The notes under the pieces were generated by a model that saw nothing but the letters and a program-made list of their open reading frames with translations, searched no databases and was not told the origin of the DNA. The position numbers and the translations under genes were made by a program. From Rhodospirillaceae bacterium (GTDB taxonomy: Bacteria; Pseudomonadota; Alphaproteobacteria; Rhodospirillales; Magnetovibrionaceae): a stretch of DNA of 25,003 bases. Every line of letters begins with the position of its first letter. Position 1 is the first letter of the stretch. Below are positions 1 through 7,970 of the stretch, piece by piece. The stretch covers positions 1 to 25,003 of the forward strand of contig JAOULV010000001.1 in NCBI GenBank assembly GCA_029881835.1, read 5' to 3'.

Positions 1-4
1 AAAA

Positions 5-39
5 ATAAAACCCCCGCCAAAATGACGGGGGTTTTTATT
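5..39 (-). terminator. Rho-independent terminator after petC
   Basis: A perfect 6-bp GC stem (CCCCCG at 11-16 with CGGGGG at 26-31, 9-nt loop) is flanked by A-rich and T-rich arms (AAAA at 7-10, TTTTT at 32-36), giving a classic intrinsic terminator. It lies about 20 bases past the petC stop on the minus strand, so it probably ends the petABC transcript. Because both flanks are A/T runs it could also work for a transcript arriving from the other side. Confidence 0.85.
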
Positions 40-56
40 ACTACAGCCAATCCAAA

Positions 57-911
57 CTAGTTAGGACGCTTGTTCTTGTTAATTTCCGTTTCAAATTTTT
101 CCACATAGGGGCCATGGGTGTATTCATCCAGGCATATGCGGTTCCAGATGCGGCGTTTTAACACATAGAACATGGCGGTAAGGATCATCAGATACAACAT
201 TACCTTTACCCCCAAACGCTTTCTTTCTTCCAGTTCGGGGTTTGATGCCCAAGCCAAGAAACCGGCAATGTCTTTGGCGTGCTGGTCAAGCGTTGCTTCG
301 GTGCCATCTTCATATTCCACCGCTTCATCAAACAATGGCTGGGCCATAAATATTTGGTGTCCGGGGAAATATTTGTTGTAGTAGGTGCCTTCGGACAATT
401 CAAAGCCTTCGGGGGCTTCTTCCATATATCCGGTCATCAAGCCATATATATAATTGGCGCCACCAGCTCGGGCTTTGGTGATAACCGAAAGGTCAGGCGG
501 GAATGCGCCGCCGTTGGCAGAGCGTGCGGCCTTTTCGTTGGCAAACGGTTTTACAATTCGGTCTGACAAGCGTGCCGGACGCAAAAACATTTCACCTTCA
601 TCGTTGGGGCCGTCTTCTACTTCGTATTCGGAAGCTATGGATTTAGCCTCGTCCTCGCTAAAGCCGATATCCAATAAATTGCGGTAATAGACCATTTCAA
701 TGGAATGGCATCCGGCACAAACCCCAAAATAAATGCTGGCACCGCGTTTTAATTGGGCATGGTCGAAGCTGCCAAAAATTCCCTCATAGCCCCATTTGTA
801 GTCGGGCAGCGGTTCTGCCTCGCTCTCTGCGGCCATGGTTTTGCCAGGTGCCATAAAAAAAGCAAAGGATGCCACCAACACAGCGCTAATTATTATATTA
901 CGGTTGCGCAT
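57..911 (-). CDS. petC: Cytochrome c1 subunit of the bc1 complex
   Basis: Membrane-anchored c-type cytochrome that takes electrons from the Rieske protein and passes them to a soluble or membrane cytochrome c on the periplasmic face. The 284-residue product starts with a signal peptide (hydrophobic stretch about residues 6-22, likely cut after TMAA), then has the heme site CAGCH at residues 65-69, a Met in FMAQPL that fits the axial ligand, and a C-terminal anchor (MLYLMILTAMFYVL) followed by basic residues. An open frame continues upstream to 1013, but the ATG at 909-911 is preferred because AAGGAGG (921-927) sits 9 bases before it and the extension is not signal-like. It follows petB by 4 bases as the last gene of petABC. 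No c1 fusion to cytochrome b is seen. Confidence 0.96.
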   Translation of the reverse strand: MRNRNIIISAVLVASFAFFMAPGKTMAAESEAEPLPDYKWGYEGIFGSFDHAQLKRGASIYFGVCAGCHSIEMVYYRNLLDIGFSEDEAKSIASEYEVEDGPNDEGEMFLRPARLSDRIVKPFANEKAARSANGGAFPPDLSVITKARAGGANYIYGLMTGYMEEAPEGFELSEGTYYNKYFPGHQIFMAQPLFDEAVEYEDGTEATLDQHAKDIAGFLAWASNPELEERKRLGVKVMLYLMILTAMFYVLKRRIWNRICLDEYTHGPYVEKFETEINKNKRPN

Positions 912-915
912 TGGC

Positions 916-2142
916 TTAATCCTCCTTGGTGCGGCATTTTTTAGCCACTTCTTCGAATATGCTAACAGGCAATTGTTTTGGTTTTTCAAATCTGCCAACC
1001 AGCGGCAAGACAAGGAAAAATAGGAAATAATAAGCGGTCGAAAGGCGACCCATTATCAGGTAAGCGCCTTCAGCCGGTTTTTGTCCAAGCCAGCCAAGGA
1101 ACAGTGCGTTGGCAACAAAAATCCAGAACAATTGTTTGTAAATCGGGCGATAGGTCGCCGAACGAACTTTTGAGGTATCCAGCCACGGCAGGACATACAA
1201 AACCAATATCCCTGCGGCCATGGCAAGTACGCCGCCCAATTTATCCGGGATCGCCCTTAGAATCGCGTAAAACGGCAAGAAGTACCATTCCGGCACAATG
1301 TGCGGCGGGGTAACCATTGGGTTGGCCGGGATGTAGTTATCCGGGTGGCCAAGGAAGTCCGGGGCAAAGAAAACAAAGAACGAAAAGAACATGAAGAAAA
1401 TGCCAAGTCCGAACAAATCCTTGATGGTGTAAAACGGATGAAACGGCATCATGTCGGCCGGGCTTTTGATTTCAATTCCCAGCGGGTTGTTGGATTTATG
1501 AATGTGTAGCGCCCACATATGAACCACAACCAGACCGAGGATAACCGCCGGTAACAAATAATGCCAAACAAAGAACCGGTTGATGGTCGGCGCATCAACC
1601 GAAAAACCGCCCCAAATCCACACAACGATATATTCGCCGATAACCGGAAGAGCGGAAAACAGGTTGGTAATAACGGTAGCGCCCCAGAAGCTCATTTGTC
1701 CCCAAGGAAGCACATAACCCATAAACGCGGTCGCCATCATTACAACATAAATGGTAACGCCAATCATCCACAGCAGTTCCCGCGGGGCTTTGTATGAACC
1801 AAAATATAGCCCACGGAACATATGAATATAGACCACGATAAAGAACATGGAAGCACCGTTCATATGCAGGTTGCGAAGCAACCAGCCATAATTCACGTCA
1901 CGGACAATGCGCTCAACGCTTTGGAAAGCAACATCGGTATGGGGTTGATAGTTCATGGCAAGGAAAATGCCGGTAACAATCATAATAACCAGAACGATCC
2001 CGGCAATGGAGCCATAGTTCCACCAGTAATTCAGGTTTTTTGGCGTCGGATAAGAAACAAGGTTTTCATCTGAATAGCTGAAAATAGGAAGACGTTCGTC
2101 AATCCACATCAGTAAACGATTGTTGGTTTGCATACGTTTCAT
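916..2142 (-). CDS. petB: Cytochrome b subunit of the bc1 complex
   Basis: The eight-helix quinol-oxidising core of complex III, carrying hemes bL and bH. In the 408-residue product the four heme-ligating histidines are H93/H107 (second helix) and H194/H208 (fourth helix), both pairs spaced 14 apart as expected. The Qo-site PEWY motif is at residues 284-287. It is a single full-length cytochrome b, not the split b6/subunit IV type. It starts 8 bases after the petA stop. The ATG at 2140-2142 has only a weak ribosome binding site (AGGTTGAG further upstream); a second Met at residue 4 is an alternative. The symbol cytB/fbcB is also used for this gene. Confidence 0.97.
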   Translation of the reverse strand: MKRMQTNNRLLMWIDERLPIFSYSDENLVSYPTPKNLNYWWNYGSIAGIVLVIMIVTGIFLAMNYQPHTDVAFQSVERIVRDVNYGWLLRNLHMNGASMFFIVVYIHMFRGLYFGSYKAPRELLWMIGVTIYVVMMATAFMGYVLPWGQMSFWGATVITNLFSALPVIGEYIVVWIWGGFSVDAPTINRFFVWHYLLPAVILGLVVVHMWALHIHKSNNPLGIEIKSPADMMPFHPFYTIKDLFGLGIFFMFFSFFVFFAPDFLGHPDNYIPANPMVTPPHIVPEWYFLPFYAILRAIPDKLGGVLAMAAGILVLYVLPWLDTSKVRSATYRPIYKQLFWIFVANALFLGWLGQKPAEGAYLIMGRLSTAYYFLFFLVLPLVGRFEKPKQLPVSIFEEVAKKCRTKED

Positions 2143-2150
2143 TGTTTATC

Positions 2151-2729
2151 TCAACCTATCACAATGGATGTTTCATCGGTGAATGTGTATTCCGGGATCG
2201 CCAGATTAAATGGCGCCGGGCCTTTGCGAACCCGTCCGGATGAATCGTAGTGCGATCCGTGGCAGGGGCAGAACCAACCGCCAAAGTCGCCTTTTTTGTC
2301 ACCAAGTTTTTGCCCTGATGGAATGCAACCAAGATGGGTGCAAACGCCAACAGCGACAAGCCATTCAGGTTTTTGTACCCGTTCGCTGTCTGTCTGTTTG
2401 TCGCGTAGCTCATCAAGGCTAACTTCATTAGCCGCAGCAATTTCTTCTTCGGTACGATGACGAATAAACACAGGTTTGCCGCGCCACATAACGGTTACTG
2501 CTTGGCCGACCTCAATCGCTGAAAGATCAACATCGGTTGACGCCAAGGCCAAAACGTCTTTGGCGGGGTTGATTGAATGAATAAAAGGCCACATCGCCAT
2601 ACCCACACCGGCAACACCTAATGCGGTGGTTGACATAAGCAAAAAGTCACGCCTTGGCGCGCTTTCTATTTCATCGGCAATTTGTTCGGCTGTTGCGCCT
2701 GCGGGGGCGGTATTGGAATTGTCAGACAT
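2151..2729 (-). CDS. petA: Rieske 2Fe-2S subunit of the bc1 complex
   Basis: Ubiquinol-cytochrome c reductase iron-sulfur subunit, first gene of petABC. The 192-residue product has both Rieske boxes: CTHLGC (C130, H132, C135) and CPCHGS (C154, C156, H157), the second followed by the conserved GPAPFNL region. The N-terminus has RRDFL (26-30) before a hydrophobic segment, a twin-arginine signal that also acts as membrane anchor, as is usual for bacterial Rieske proteins exported already folded. The ATG at 2729 is chosen over one at 2747 because AGAAAGG (about 2737-2743) lies 7-8 bases upstream of it, while the earlier ATG has no ribosome binding site. Confidence 0.96.
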   Translation of the reverse strand: MSDNSNTAPAGATAEQIADEIESAPRRDFLLMSTTALGVAGVGMAMWPFIHSINPAKDVLALASTDVDLSAIEVGQAVTVMWRGKPVFIRHRTEEEIAAANEVSLDELRDKQTDSERVQKPEWLVAVGVCTHLGCIPSGQKLGDKKGDFGGWFCPCHGSHYDSSGRVRKGPAPFNLAIPEYTFTDETSIVIG

Positions 2730-2795
2730 TTTGCTGCCTTTCTGCATTAATTACTTGGCCGCTGGTTTATGGGCTATAACTTTGATGGTATTGGC

Positions 2796-2824
2796 CACAT
2801 AAAGCCCCCGAAGGGTACCGTCAA
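2796..2824 (-). promoter_or_regulatory. Possible petABC promoter
   Basis: On the minus strand TTGACG (2819-2824) and TATGTG (2796-2801) are 17 bases apart, about 70 bases upstream of the petA start. The -35 is good and the -10 is weak. Between them lies a CCC-TTCG-GGG mini-hairpin. This is a visual match only. The 2730-3024 gap must also hold the divergent trmL promoter; the most AT-rich part (2940-3010) has no box pair clear enough to call. Confidence 0.3.
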
Positions 2825-3024
2825 GGCCTGTTCCAGGCTAGTCAATTTGCCGTTGATTTAGCCTAATTCAACACCATACACAATGGGGCATACTTCGGTG
2901 TTTGTTGGTATAAAACATTATTGTGGCAGGGAAAAGTGAAAATATTATATTTTACTAATATATTTATCACGGCATAACTGATTATAAATAAACAAATAAT
3001 TGATAATTAACTGGCGTCAAATAC

Positions 3025-3477
3025 ATGAAAATAGCCTTATTCCAACCGGATATCCCCCAAAACGCAGGAACCATCATCCGCACTGCGGCCTGCCTTGGTG
3101 TGGGGGTGGATTTGATAGAGCCTCTGGGGTTCGTGCTATCGGATAAACACCTTAAACGTGCGGGCATGGATTACCTGAATATGGCCCATGTCGAACGCCA
3201 CAATTCGTGGCAGACGTTCATGGCCAGCCGGGAAACGGCCCCCGGCAGGTTGGTTTTGCTTACCACCGGGGCAAATACCCCTTACACGGATTTTGAATTT
3301 TCCATTGATGACACAATTTTGCTGGGGTCGGAAAGTTCCGGGGTGCCGGACTTTGTCCATCAAAGCGTGGACGCAAGGCTGATTATACCAATGTCGGGCA
3401 ACGCAAGGTCACTAAACGTTGCTATCGCGGGCGCAATGGTGCTGGGCGAAGCGTTGCGCCAAAGCGCAAATAATTAA
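3025..3477 (+). CDS. trmL: tRNA (cytidine(34)-2'-O)-methyltransferase, TrmL type
   Basis: SPOUT-class methyltransferase that 2'-O-methylates the wobble base of certain leucine tRNAs using S-adenosylmethionine. The 150 residues match the usual compact TrmL length. Visible signatures are the N-terminal PDIPQNAGTIIRT (8-20), the glycine-rich loop GSESSGVP (101-108) and the knot region IPM...ARSLNVA (121-133) that forms the SAM site. There is no extra RNA-binding domain. The ATG has no clear Shine-Dalgarno sequence. The gene sits alone on the plus strand between two minus-strand respiratory operons, and its stop is only 4 bases from the stop of convergent actF. It has no evident functional tie to respiration. 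Confidence 0.93.
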   Translation: MKIALFQPDIPQNAGTIIRTAACLGVGVDLIEPLGFVLSDKHLKRAGMDYLNMAHVERHNSWQTFMASRETAPGRLVLLTTGANTPYTDFEFSIDDTILLGSESSGVPDFVHQSVDARLIIPMSGNARSLNVAIAGAMVLGEALRQSANN

Positions 3478-3481
3478 ATTA

Positions 3482-4516
3482 TCAATCGTGGCGAATAAGC
3501 CACCAGTGCATCAAAGTCCAAATTAGCGCCAACGCTGAAATCGCAATTATGCCCGCGGTTACTGCAATGTCGAAAGTATTGGAAAGCGGGATATGATAAT
3601 ATTGTGATGGCGAAGACCCCGACACCCAGACATAACGTTCAATCCATGTTCCTAAAATAACGCAAAAACCAACCATCATTATAACGCTTGGGCTGTGGCG
3701 CATTCTTTTAAACAAGAACAAGCTAAAGGGTATGAAAAATTTCAAAACAAGGAAGGTCATGCCCAGCAACATATAGCCCTCGTCAATCATGCGCCAGTAA
3801 CGCTCCATATCGGTTGGCAGGCGCCCGTACCACATGATTAGGTACTGGGTGAAATAAAAATAAACCCACATGATGCTCATGGCTAAAATGAACTGCGCCA
3901 AGTAATTGTAAATTTTAGGATCAAATACACGGGTCAAGCGGCCGGAACGGTCCAAAATAAACAACATTAAGACAAAAAATCCCAAAAAACCATGAAAGGC
4001 ACTTTGCAGTTGGTACGCACCATATGATGCGCTGTGCCAACCCGGCTCTAGCGTCATTTCAAAATCCCACGCAATCATGGTGCCATAAATTATGTAAGCA
4101 AACGGCATTATCACCGCTAGCTTGCCAAACATTTTAGGGCGATGTTTTTCTCTATCTGCTTCGGAAACGTACTGGCACCTTATGGCCGCGACCGAAAGAC
4201 CGGCAACAATCAAAAAACCGATAATCTGACGGGCCACAAGAAATGAATAATTGTGCCATCCCGGTAAGTGCGCTTCTTCGGCGTGCGCATTTTTAAGCCA
4301 AGGGAAAGTCATTTCCCCGTTTAGCAATAAAATTAAAAGCAAAATAAACGCTATGGGAAACAGCGATGTAACGGCACCGGAAAGAAAACGTATTTGCACG
4401 CGCCATTTGCCCCCGGCAAGATGCAAAATAACCGGAAACAAGGCTCCGGAAAGCGCCAAGTAAAGAACGATAAGAAAATTAGTTGTCAGTACGGACCAGC
4501 TGCCAAAATCTTCCAT
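3482..4516 (-). CDS. actF: Alternative complex III subunit ActF (NrfD-like membrane protein)
   Basis: Integral membrane subunit of alternative complex III, a quinol:electron-acceptor oxidoreductase unrelated to bc1. The 344-residue product is almost entirely hydrophobic helices, about ten, and is a paralogue of ActC in the PsrC/NrfD family. Conserved-looking loop features include LPGWHNYSFLVARQ and the aromatic WYGRLP segment. The ATG at 4514-4516 is chosen over an upstream frame extension to 4564 because AGGGGGAA lies just before it, overlapping the end of actE. It is the last gene of the act operon, and no hairpin terminator separates it from convergent trmL. Identification rests on operon context plus family resemblance. 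Confidence 0.9.
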   Translation of the reverse strand: MEDFGSWSVLTTNFLIVLYLALSGALFPVILHLAGGKWRVQIRFLSGAVTSLFPIAFILLLILLLNGEMTFPWLKNAHAEEAHLPGWHNYSFLVARQIIGFLIVAGLSVAAIRCQYVSEADREKHRPKMFGKLAVIMPFAYIIYGTMIAWDFEMTLEPGWHSASYGAYQLQSAFHGFLGFFVLMLFILDRSGRLTRVFDPKIYNYLAQFILAMSIMWVYFYFTQYLIMWYGRLPTDMERYWRMIDEGYMLLGMTFLVLKFFIPFSLFLFKRMRHSPSVIMMVGFCVILGTWIERYVWVSGSSPSQYYHIPLSNTFDIAVTAGIIAISALALIWTLMHWWLIRHD

Positions 4517-4520
4517 TTTC

Positions 4521-5102
4521 TCATTCCCCCTTTGGCGCAGGCATGGCTTGGGCCATGGCGGCATCTTTTGCCAGTTGGTGTTTTACATAATTTACCACAT
4601 GCCAGCGCTCTTCCACCGACAGGTCGTTTGATCCGCGCAGTTCCCCGTTCATGTCACCGGCCTGACCATAGGGCGGCATAATCGCGCTACCAAAAGTTAT
4701 GGTTCCAAAAATCCATCCATCGGTAAAATCTTCCATGAAATCTGGATCGGTTAAATCCGGCGCGCCAATTTTTTCCGCAACCGGGCTTTCGCCGCGCCCC
4801 GTAAGCCCGTGGCAACCACCGCAATAAATTCTAAAAAGCACACGCCCTTGGGTAAAGGATTGTTGCGTTGGCGCTATGGGGTTGGCAATTCCATCGGTCG
4901 CTTCGCGGTCCGTATATTCGGTTGGAATACCGGTTACGGGAACCGAGCGCGATGGGTAAGGCGTGGTTTTTTCCTGCGGCTTTATTGATACCTGATTGAC
5001 CATATCTTTTGACCACGGCCACGCGTGGGCGTTATGCGGCAATAGCAAAACTGCGCCAAAGCCGACAAACGAATAAATCAAATATTTAAAAGGAGATTTC
5101 AT
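4521..5102 (-). CDS. actE: Alternative complex III subunit ActE (monoheme cytochrome c)
   Basis: Periplasmic c-type cytochrome subunit of ACIII. The 193 residues start with a signal peptide (about 1-27, likely cut after AHA), then contain one heme site CGGCH (C94, C97, H98) and a Met in AIMPPYG (M142) as the probable second ligand. There is no lipobox cysteine, whereas ActE is lipid-modified in the studied Bacteroidetes complex, so here it would be soluble or held by an uncleaved signal helix. The start codon overlaps the actD stop (ATGA), implying translational coupling. The heme is expected to accept electrons from the ActA pentaheme and pass them to an oxidase or a carrier. Confidence 0.92.
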   Translation of the reverse strand: MKSPFKYLIYSFVGFGAVLLLPHNAHAWPWSKDMVNQVSIKPQEKTTPYPSRSVPVTGIPTEYTDREATDGIANPIAPTQQSFTQGRVLFRIYCGGCHGLTGRGESPVAEKIGAPDLTDPDFMEDFTDGWIFGTITFGSAIMPPYGQAGDMNGELRGSNDLSVEERWHVVNYVKHQLAKDAAMAQAMPAPKGE

Positions 5103-5644
5103 TGTGCGTTCTCCTCAAAAATATCAATTACCCGGTGCTTAGCAAAAAGATCGCGAACCTGTTGGCGTTGGGTGTCATCAACCCGTTCAACCACAATGCC
5201 AATTTGATCAAGACTAACCGCATGGTCATAAAATGGACCGCGTTTGCGCATCAATCTGGCACCGATAATAAAACCGATAAGGGTCGCCAAAACACCAAAC
5301 AAAATTAGCATTTCATATGCCAACACCAGGTTTGATGGAATGGTTATCACCGGCTTGCCGCCTTGGGGTTGCACGGTAAAGTTGGCTTGCGCACCGGCAA
5401 GAAAGAAGAACCCGAATATAAGACCGAACAATCCGCCGACGAAGGCAAATTTTGGAATGTTGGTTGGGCGTTCGCCCAGCACGTCTTCAATTTCGGGATG
5501 TTCAATTGGTGATTTTATACGAACATCATCAACCGTAATTCCCGGAACTTCGTAACGGCGGATACCGGCTATTACTTCAAATGCTTGTTCAAAATCTGCG
5601 AACAGTCCGAATATGCGGTGGGTTGGTGCTGTATGATTTGCCAT
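5099..5644 (-). CDS. actD: Alternative complex III subunit ActD (DUF3341)
   Basis: Membrane subunit found in ACIII clusters. The 181-residue product opens with a cytoplasmic DUF3341-like domain (IFGLFADFEQAFEVI near residue 10), followed by two transmembrane helices (near residues 70-90 and 120-140) and a C-terminal tail. It has no cofactor motif, and its role in the complex is structural as far as known. The frame is open to 5695, inside actC, but the ATG at 5642-5644 matches where the domain begins and follows a G-rich ribosome binding site; an ATG at 5659 is an alternative. The start lies just past the actC stop, and the end overlaps actE by 4 bases. Confidence 0.92.
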   Translation of the reverse strand: MANHTAPTHRIFGLFADFEQAFEVIAGIRRYEVPGITVDDVRIKSPIEHPEIEDVLGERPTNIPKFAFVGGLFGLIFGFFFLAGAQANFTVQPQGGKPVITIPSNLVLAYEMLILFGVLATLIGFIIGARLMRKRGPFYDHAVSLDQIGIVVERVDDTQRQQVRDLFAKHRVIDIFEENAQ

Positions 5645-5645
5645 T

Positions 5646-7094
5646 TCAAGACCCCCCATTTTTTGTCGAGCCGGCTTCAACGGCCGTGGGTGCACCTTTG
5701 TGCAGAACCATCATTTCATCAACGTCTTCATAAATTGTGCGTTTGCGATGAAAGACCATTTCCTTGACTTCATACATGGAAACACAAGGAAATACTTTTA
5801 CGAAAATAAGGAACAGCATTCCAAACCAGCCAAAGCTACCGCCGACCATTGCCCATTCAACCCAGCCGGGCCACATTATGTTCCAGCCCCACGGATGGTA
5901 TGACATGGACAGGGTAGGGGTTACGATCATCCAGCGTTCCAGCCACATACCAACGTTTAGTAATACCGATACAACAAACAATAACTTCATGTTGCGCCTG
6001 ACCCATTTAGACAAAAGCGCAAATGGTAAAAACATGCCAAACGCAATCATGCCCCAGAAGAACGGTGCATAGGGGCCATAGGCTTTTGCTAACAGAACTT
6101 CTTTGGATGGGATGTCATGGCCGTACCAAACGGAAGCAAACTCAACCAAGTTTAGATAAGACCAAACCATGGCGATAACAAATGTCAGCTTGCAGACCTT
6201 ATCCAAAATGGGGAACGTCATGTATTCTTCAAATTTGAAAAAATACCTGAGCAAAATAAACAGCGTAATAATGGCGGCACAGCCGGAATAAAGCGCACCG
6301 GCAACAAAATATGGCGGGAAGGTCGTAACGTGCCAGCCTGGCATAATAGCCATGGCAAAATCCATCGAAACAATTGAATGAACCGAAACCGCCAGCGGAA
6401 TAAGGAAACACGCAATCATAAGGTAGGTAATGCGGAAATTGCGCCATTGCCTGTCATCACCGTGCCAGCCGAGCGATAGCCAGGTATAAAGTTTTTTGCG
6501 CCAGCCGGTTGTGTTGTCGCGGCAAATCGCCAAATCGGGTATCATGCCGATATACAGAAACAAAACCGATGACGTTAGGTAAGTGGTGATGGCAAACGCA
6601 TCCCAAATTAGGGGTGAGCGGAAATTGGGCCAAATACCGCGATCGGTCATATAAGGCATAACCCAATAAAAGTTCCATACCCTTCCTAAATGAATGACCG
6701 GGAATATGCCCGCGGTCATAAGTGAAAACGTGGTCATGGCTTCGGCAAAGCGGTATATGGGCTTGCGCCAATCGGCATGAACCAAGTGCAAAATAGCCGA
6801 AAGAAGGGTGCCGGAATGGCTCATCCCGATCCAGAAAACGAAGGTGGAAATATATAAATCCCACATATGCGAGGTGTTAAGCAGGGCCGGGCCCATGCCG
6901 TAAATATATTGATAAACCTCGGCATAAATCATCACGCTAAACAGGGCCACAGAAATTGCCATCGCAATCCAATAGCCGCGGCGCGGATTTTCCATTGAAC
7001 GCAAAACGTCCCGGTTGATTTTGGCCCAAGCGATATTTTCATCAATATCTTTTGTTTGGGTTTCGCTTAAATGTTTAAGTGCGGCTTCGCTCAT
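5646..7094 (-). CDS. actC: Alternative complex III subunit ActC (NrfD/PsrC-like, quinol site)
   Basis: Main quinol-binding membrane subunit of ACIII. The 482 residues contain about ten transmembrane helices, with a cytoplasmic N-terminus of about 40 residues. The GMSHSGTLLSAILHL stretch (90-104, with H93 and H103) resembles the conserved helix lining the quinol pocket in this family; which residues bind quinol is inferred from family knowledge, not shown here. GGGAGGAA lies about 6 bases before the ATG and overlaps the actB2 stop. Encoded between the Fe-S protein and ActD, as in other ACIII operons, it would hand electrons to ActB2. Confidence 0.94.
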   Translation of the reverse strand: MSEAALKHLSETQTKDIDENIAWAKINRDVLRSMENPRRGYWIAMAISVALFSVMIYAEVYQYIYGMGPALLNTSHMWDLYISTFVFWIGMSHSGTLLSAILHLVHADWRKPIYRFAEAMTTFSLMTAGIFPVIHLGRVWNFYWVMPYMTDRGIWPNFRSPLIWDAFAITTYLTSSVLFLYIGMIPDLAICRDNTTGWRKKLYTWLSLGWHGDDRQWRNFRITYLMIACFLIPLAVSVHSIVSMDFAMAIMPGWHVTTFPPYFVAGALYSGCAAIITLFILLRYFFKFEEYMTFPILDKVCKLTFVIAMVWSYLNLVEFASVWYGHDIPSKEVLLAKAYGPYAPFFWGMIAFGMFLPFALLSKWVRRNMKLLFVVSVLLNVGMWLERWMIVTPTLSMSYHPWGWNIMWPGWVEWAMVGGSFGWFGMLFLIFVKVFPCVSMYEVKEMVFHRKRTIYEDVDEMMVLHKGAPTAVEAGSTKNGGS

Positions 7095-7097
7095 GGT

Positions 7098-7967
7098 TTA
7101 TTCCTCCCGCACACGTTCAAGGTAAAGGACCGAAGGGTCGGTATTTAGTTCTTCAAATATGCGATATCCCCGCAAAGTCGGGTTTTCCCTGTCTTGTTTA
7201 TACTTGCCCAGCTTTATTTGCTGGCGCACCCATGCTTGGGTAACCTTGCTTTCGGGGTTTAGCAGATCGCCAAACATAATTGCCTGGGTCGGGCAGGTTT
7301 GCTGGCAAGCGGTTTTTACTTCACCTTCGGTGACCTGACGATTTTCCATTTTTGCCTTGTCTTTGGCGGCATTAATGCGCTGGATGCAGAATGTGCATTT
7401 TTCCATGACGCCTTTTTCACGCACGCTAATATCCGGGTTTAGCTGTTGCTTCATCGGTTCGGGCCATGCGCCGTTTTCATCGGTATAAGAATAAAAATTA
7501 AACACCCGCAAACGATAGGGGCAGTTGTTGGCGCAATAACGCGAACCGATACAACGGTTATAAATCTGCGCGTTAAGGCCATCGGGCGTATGATAAGTTG
7601 CCGCCACCGGGCAAACCGGCTCGCAAGTTGCCGCATTACATTGTTGGCACATCATCGGCAAAAATGATGCACCGCGTTCTTGCATGGCGTTTTCATCATC
7701 TATTGCGCCGGGGTCAATATCGGGTTCATCAAAATATCTTTCAACCCGCAGCCATTGCATTGATTGGCGGGCAACGTATTTTTCTTCACCCACGGTAGCT
7801 ATGTTGTTTTCTGCATAGCACGCCACCGAACAGGCATTGCATCCGGTGCATTTATCAAGATCGATAACCATGCCCCACATATGTTCATATTCGTGATGGC
7901 CACCTTCTTCGATGCCTTTGGTGTAATCGGTCCAGCCTTTTAATATATTTCCGAATAGAGATGACAT
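7098..7967 (-). CDS. actB2: Alternative complex III ActB2 (ferredoxin-like Fe-S protein)
   Basis: Fe-S subunit that wires the quinol-oxidising ActC to the rest of the complex. The 289 residues carry four cluster sites in the PsrB/DmsB arrangement: C40-C43-C46-C50, C107-C110-C115-C119, C139-C145-C149 and C191-C194 with C221-C225. In the third site the expected second cysteine is Ser142 (CIGSRYC), the pattern of a [3Fe-4S] cluster. This gives three [4Fe-4S] and one [3Fe-4S], as described for ACIII. No signal peptide is present; export would rely on the twin-arginine signal of partner ActB1. In the best-studied complexes this is the C-terminal half of one ActB protein; here it is a separate gene starting 3 bases after actB1. 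Confidence 0.93.
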   Translation of the reverse strand: MSSLFGNILKGWTDYTKGIEEGGHHEYEHMWGMVIDLDKCTGCNACSVACYAENNIATVGEEKYVARQSMQWLRVERYFDEPDIDPGAIDDENAMQERGASFLPMMCQQCNAATCEPVCPVAATYHTPDGLNAQIYNRCIGSRYCANNCPYRLRVFNFYSYTDENGAWPEPMKQQLNPDISVREKGVMEKCTFCIQRINAAKDKAKMENRQVTEGEVKTACQQTCPTQAIMFGDLLNPESKVTQAWVRQQIKLGKYKQDRENPTLRGYRIFEELNTDPSVLYLERVREE

Positions 7968-7970
7968 GTA

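Noticed and set aside
57..1013. Longer N-terminus for cytochrome c1
   Set aside because: The extension overlaps the end of petB, and the internal ATG at 911 has a strong AAGGAGG and begins a normal signal peptide.
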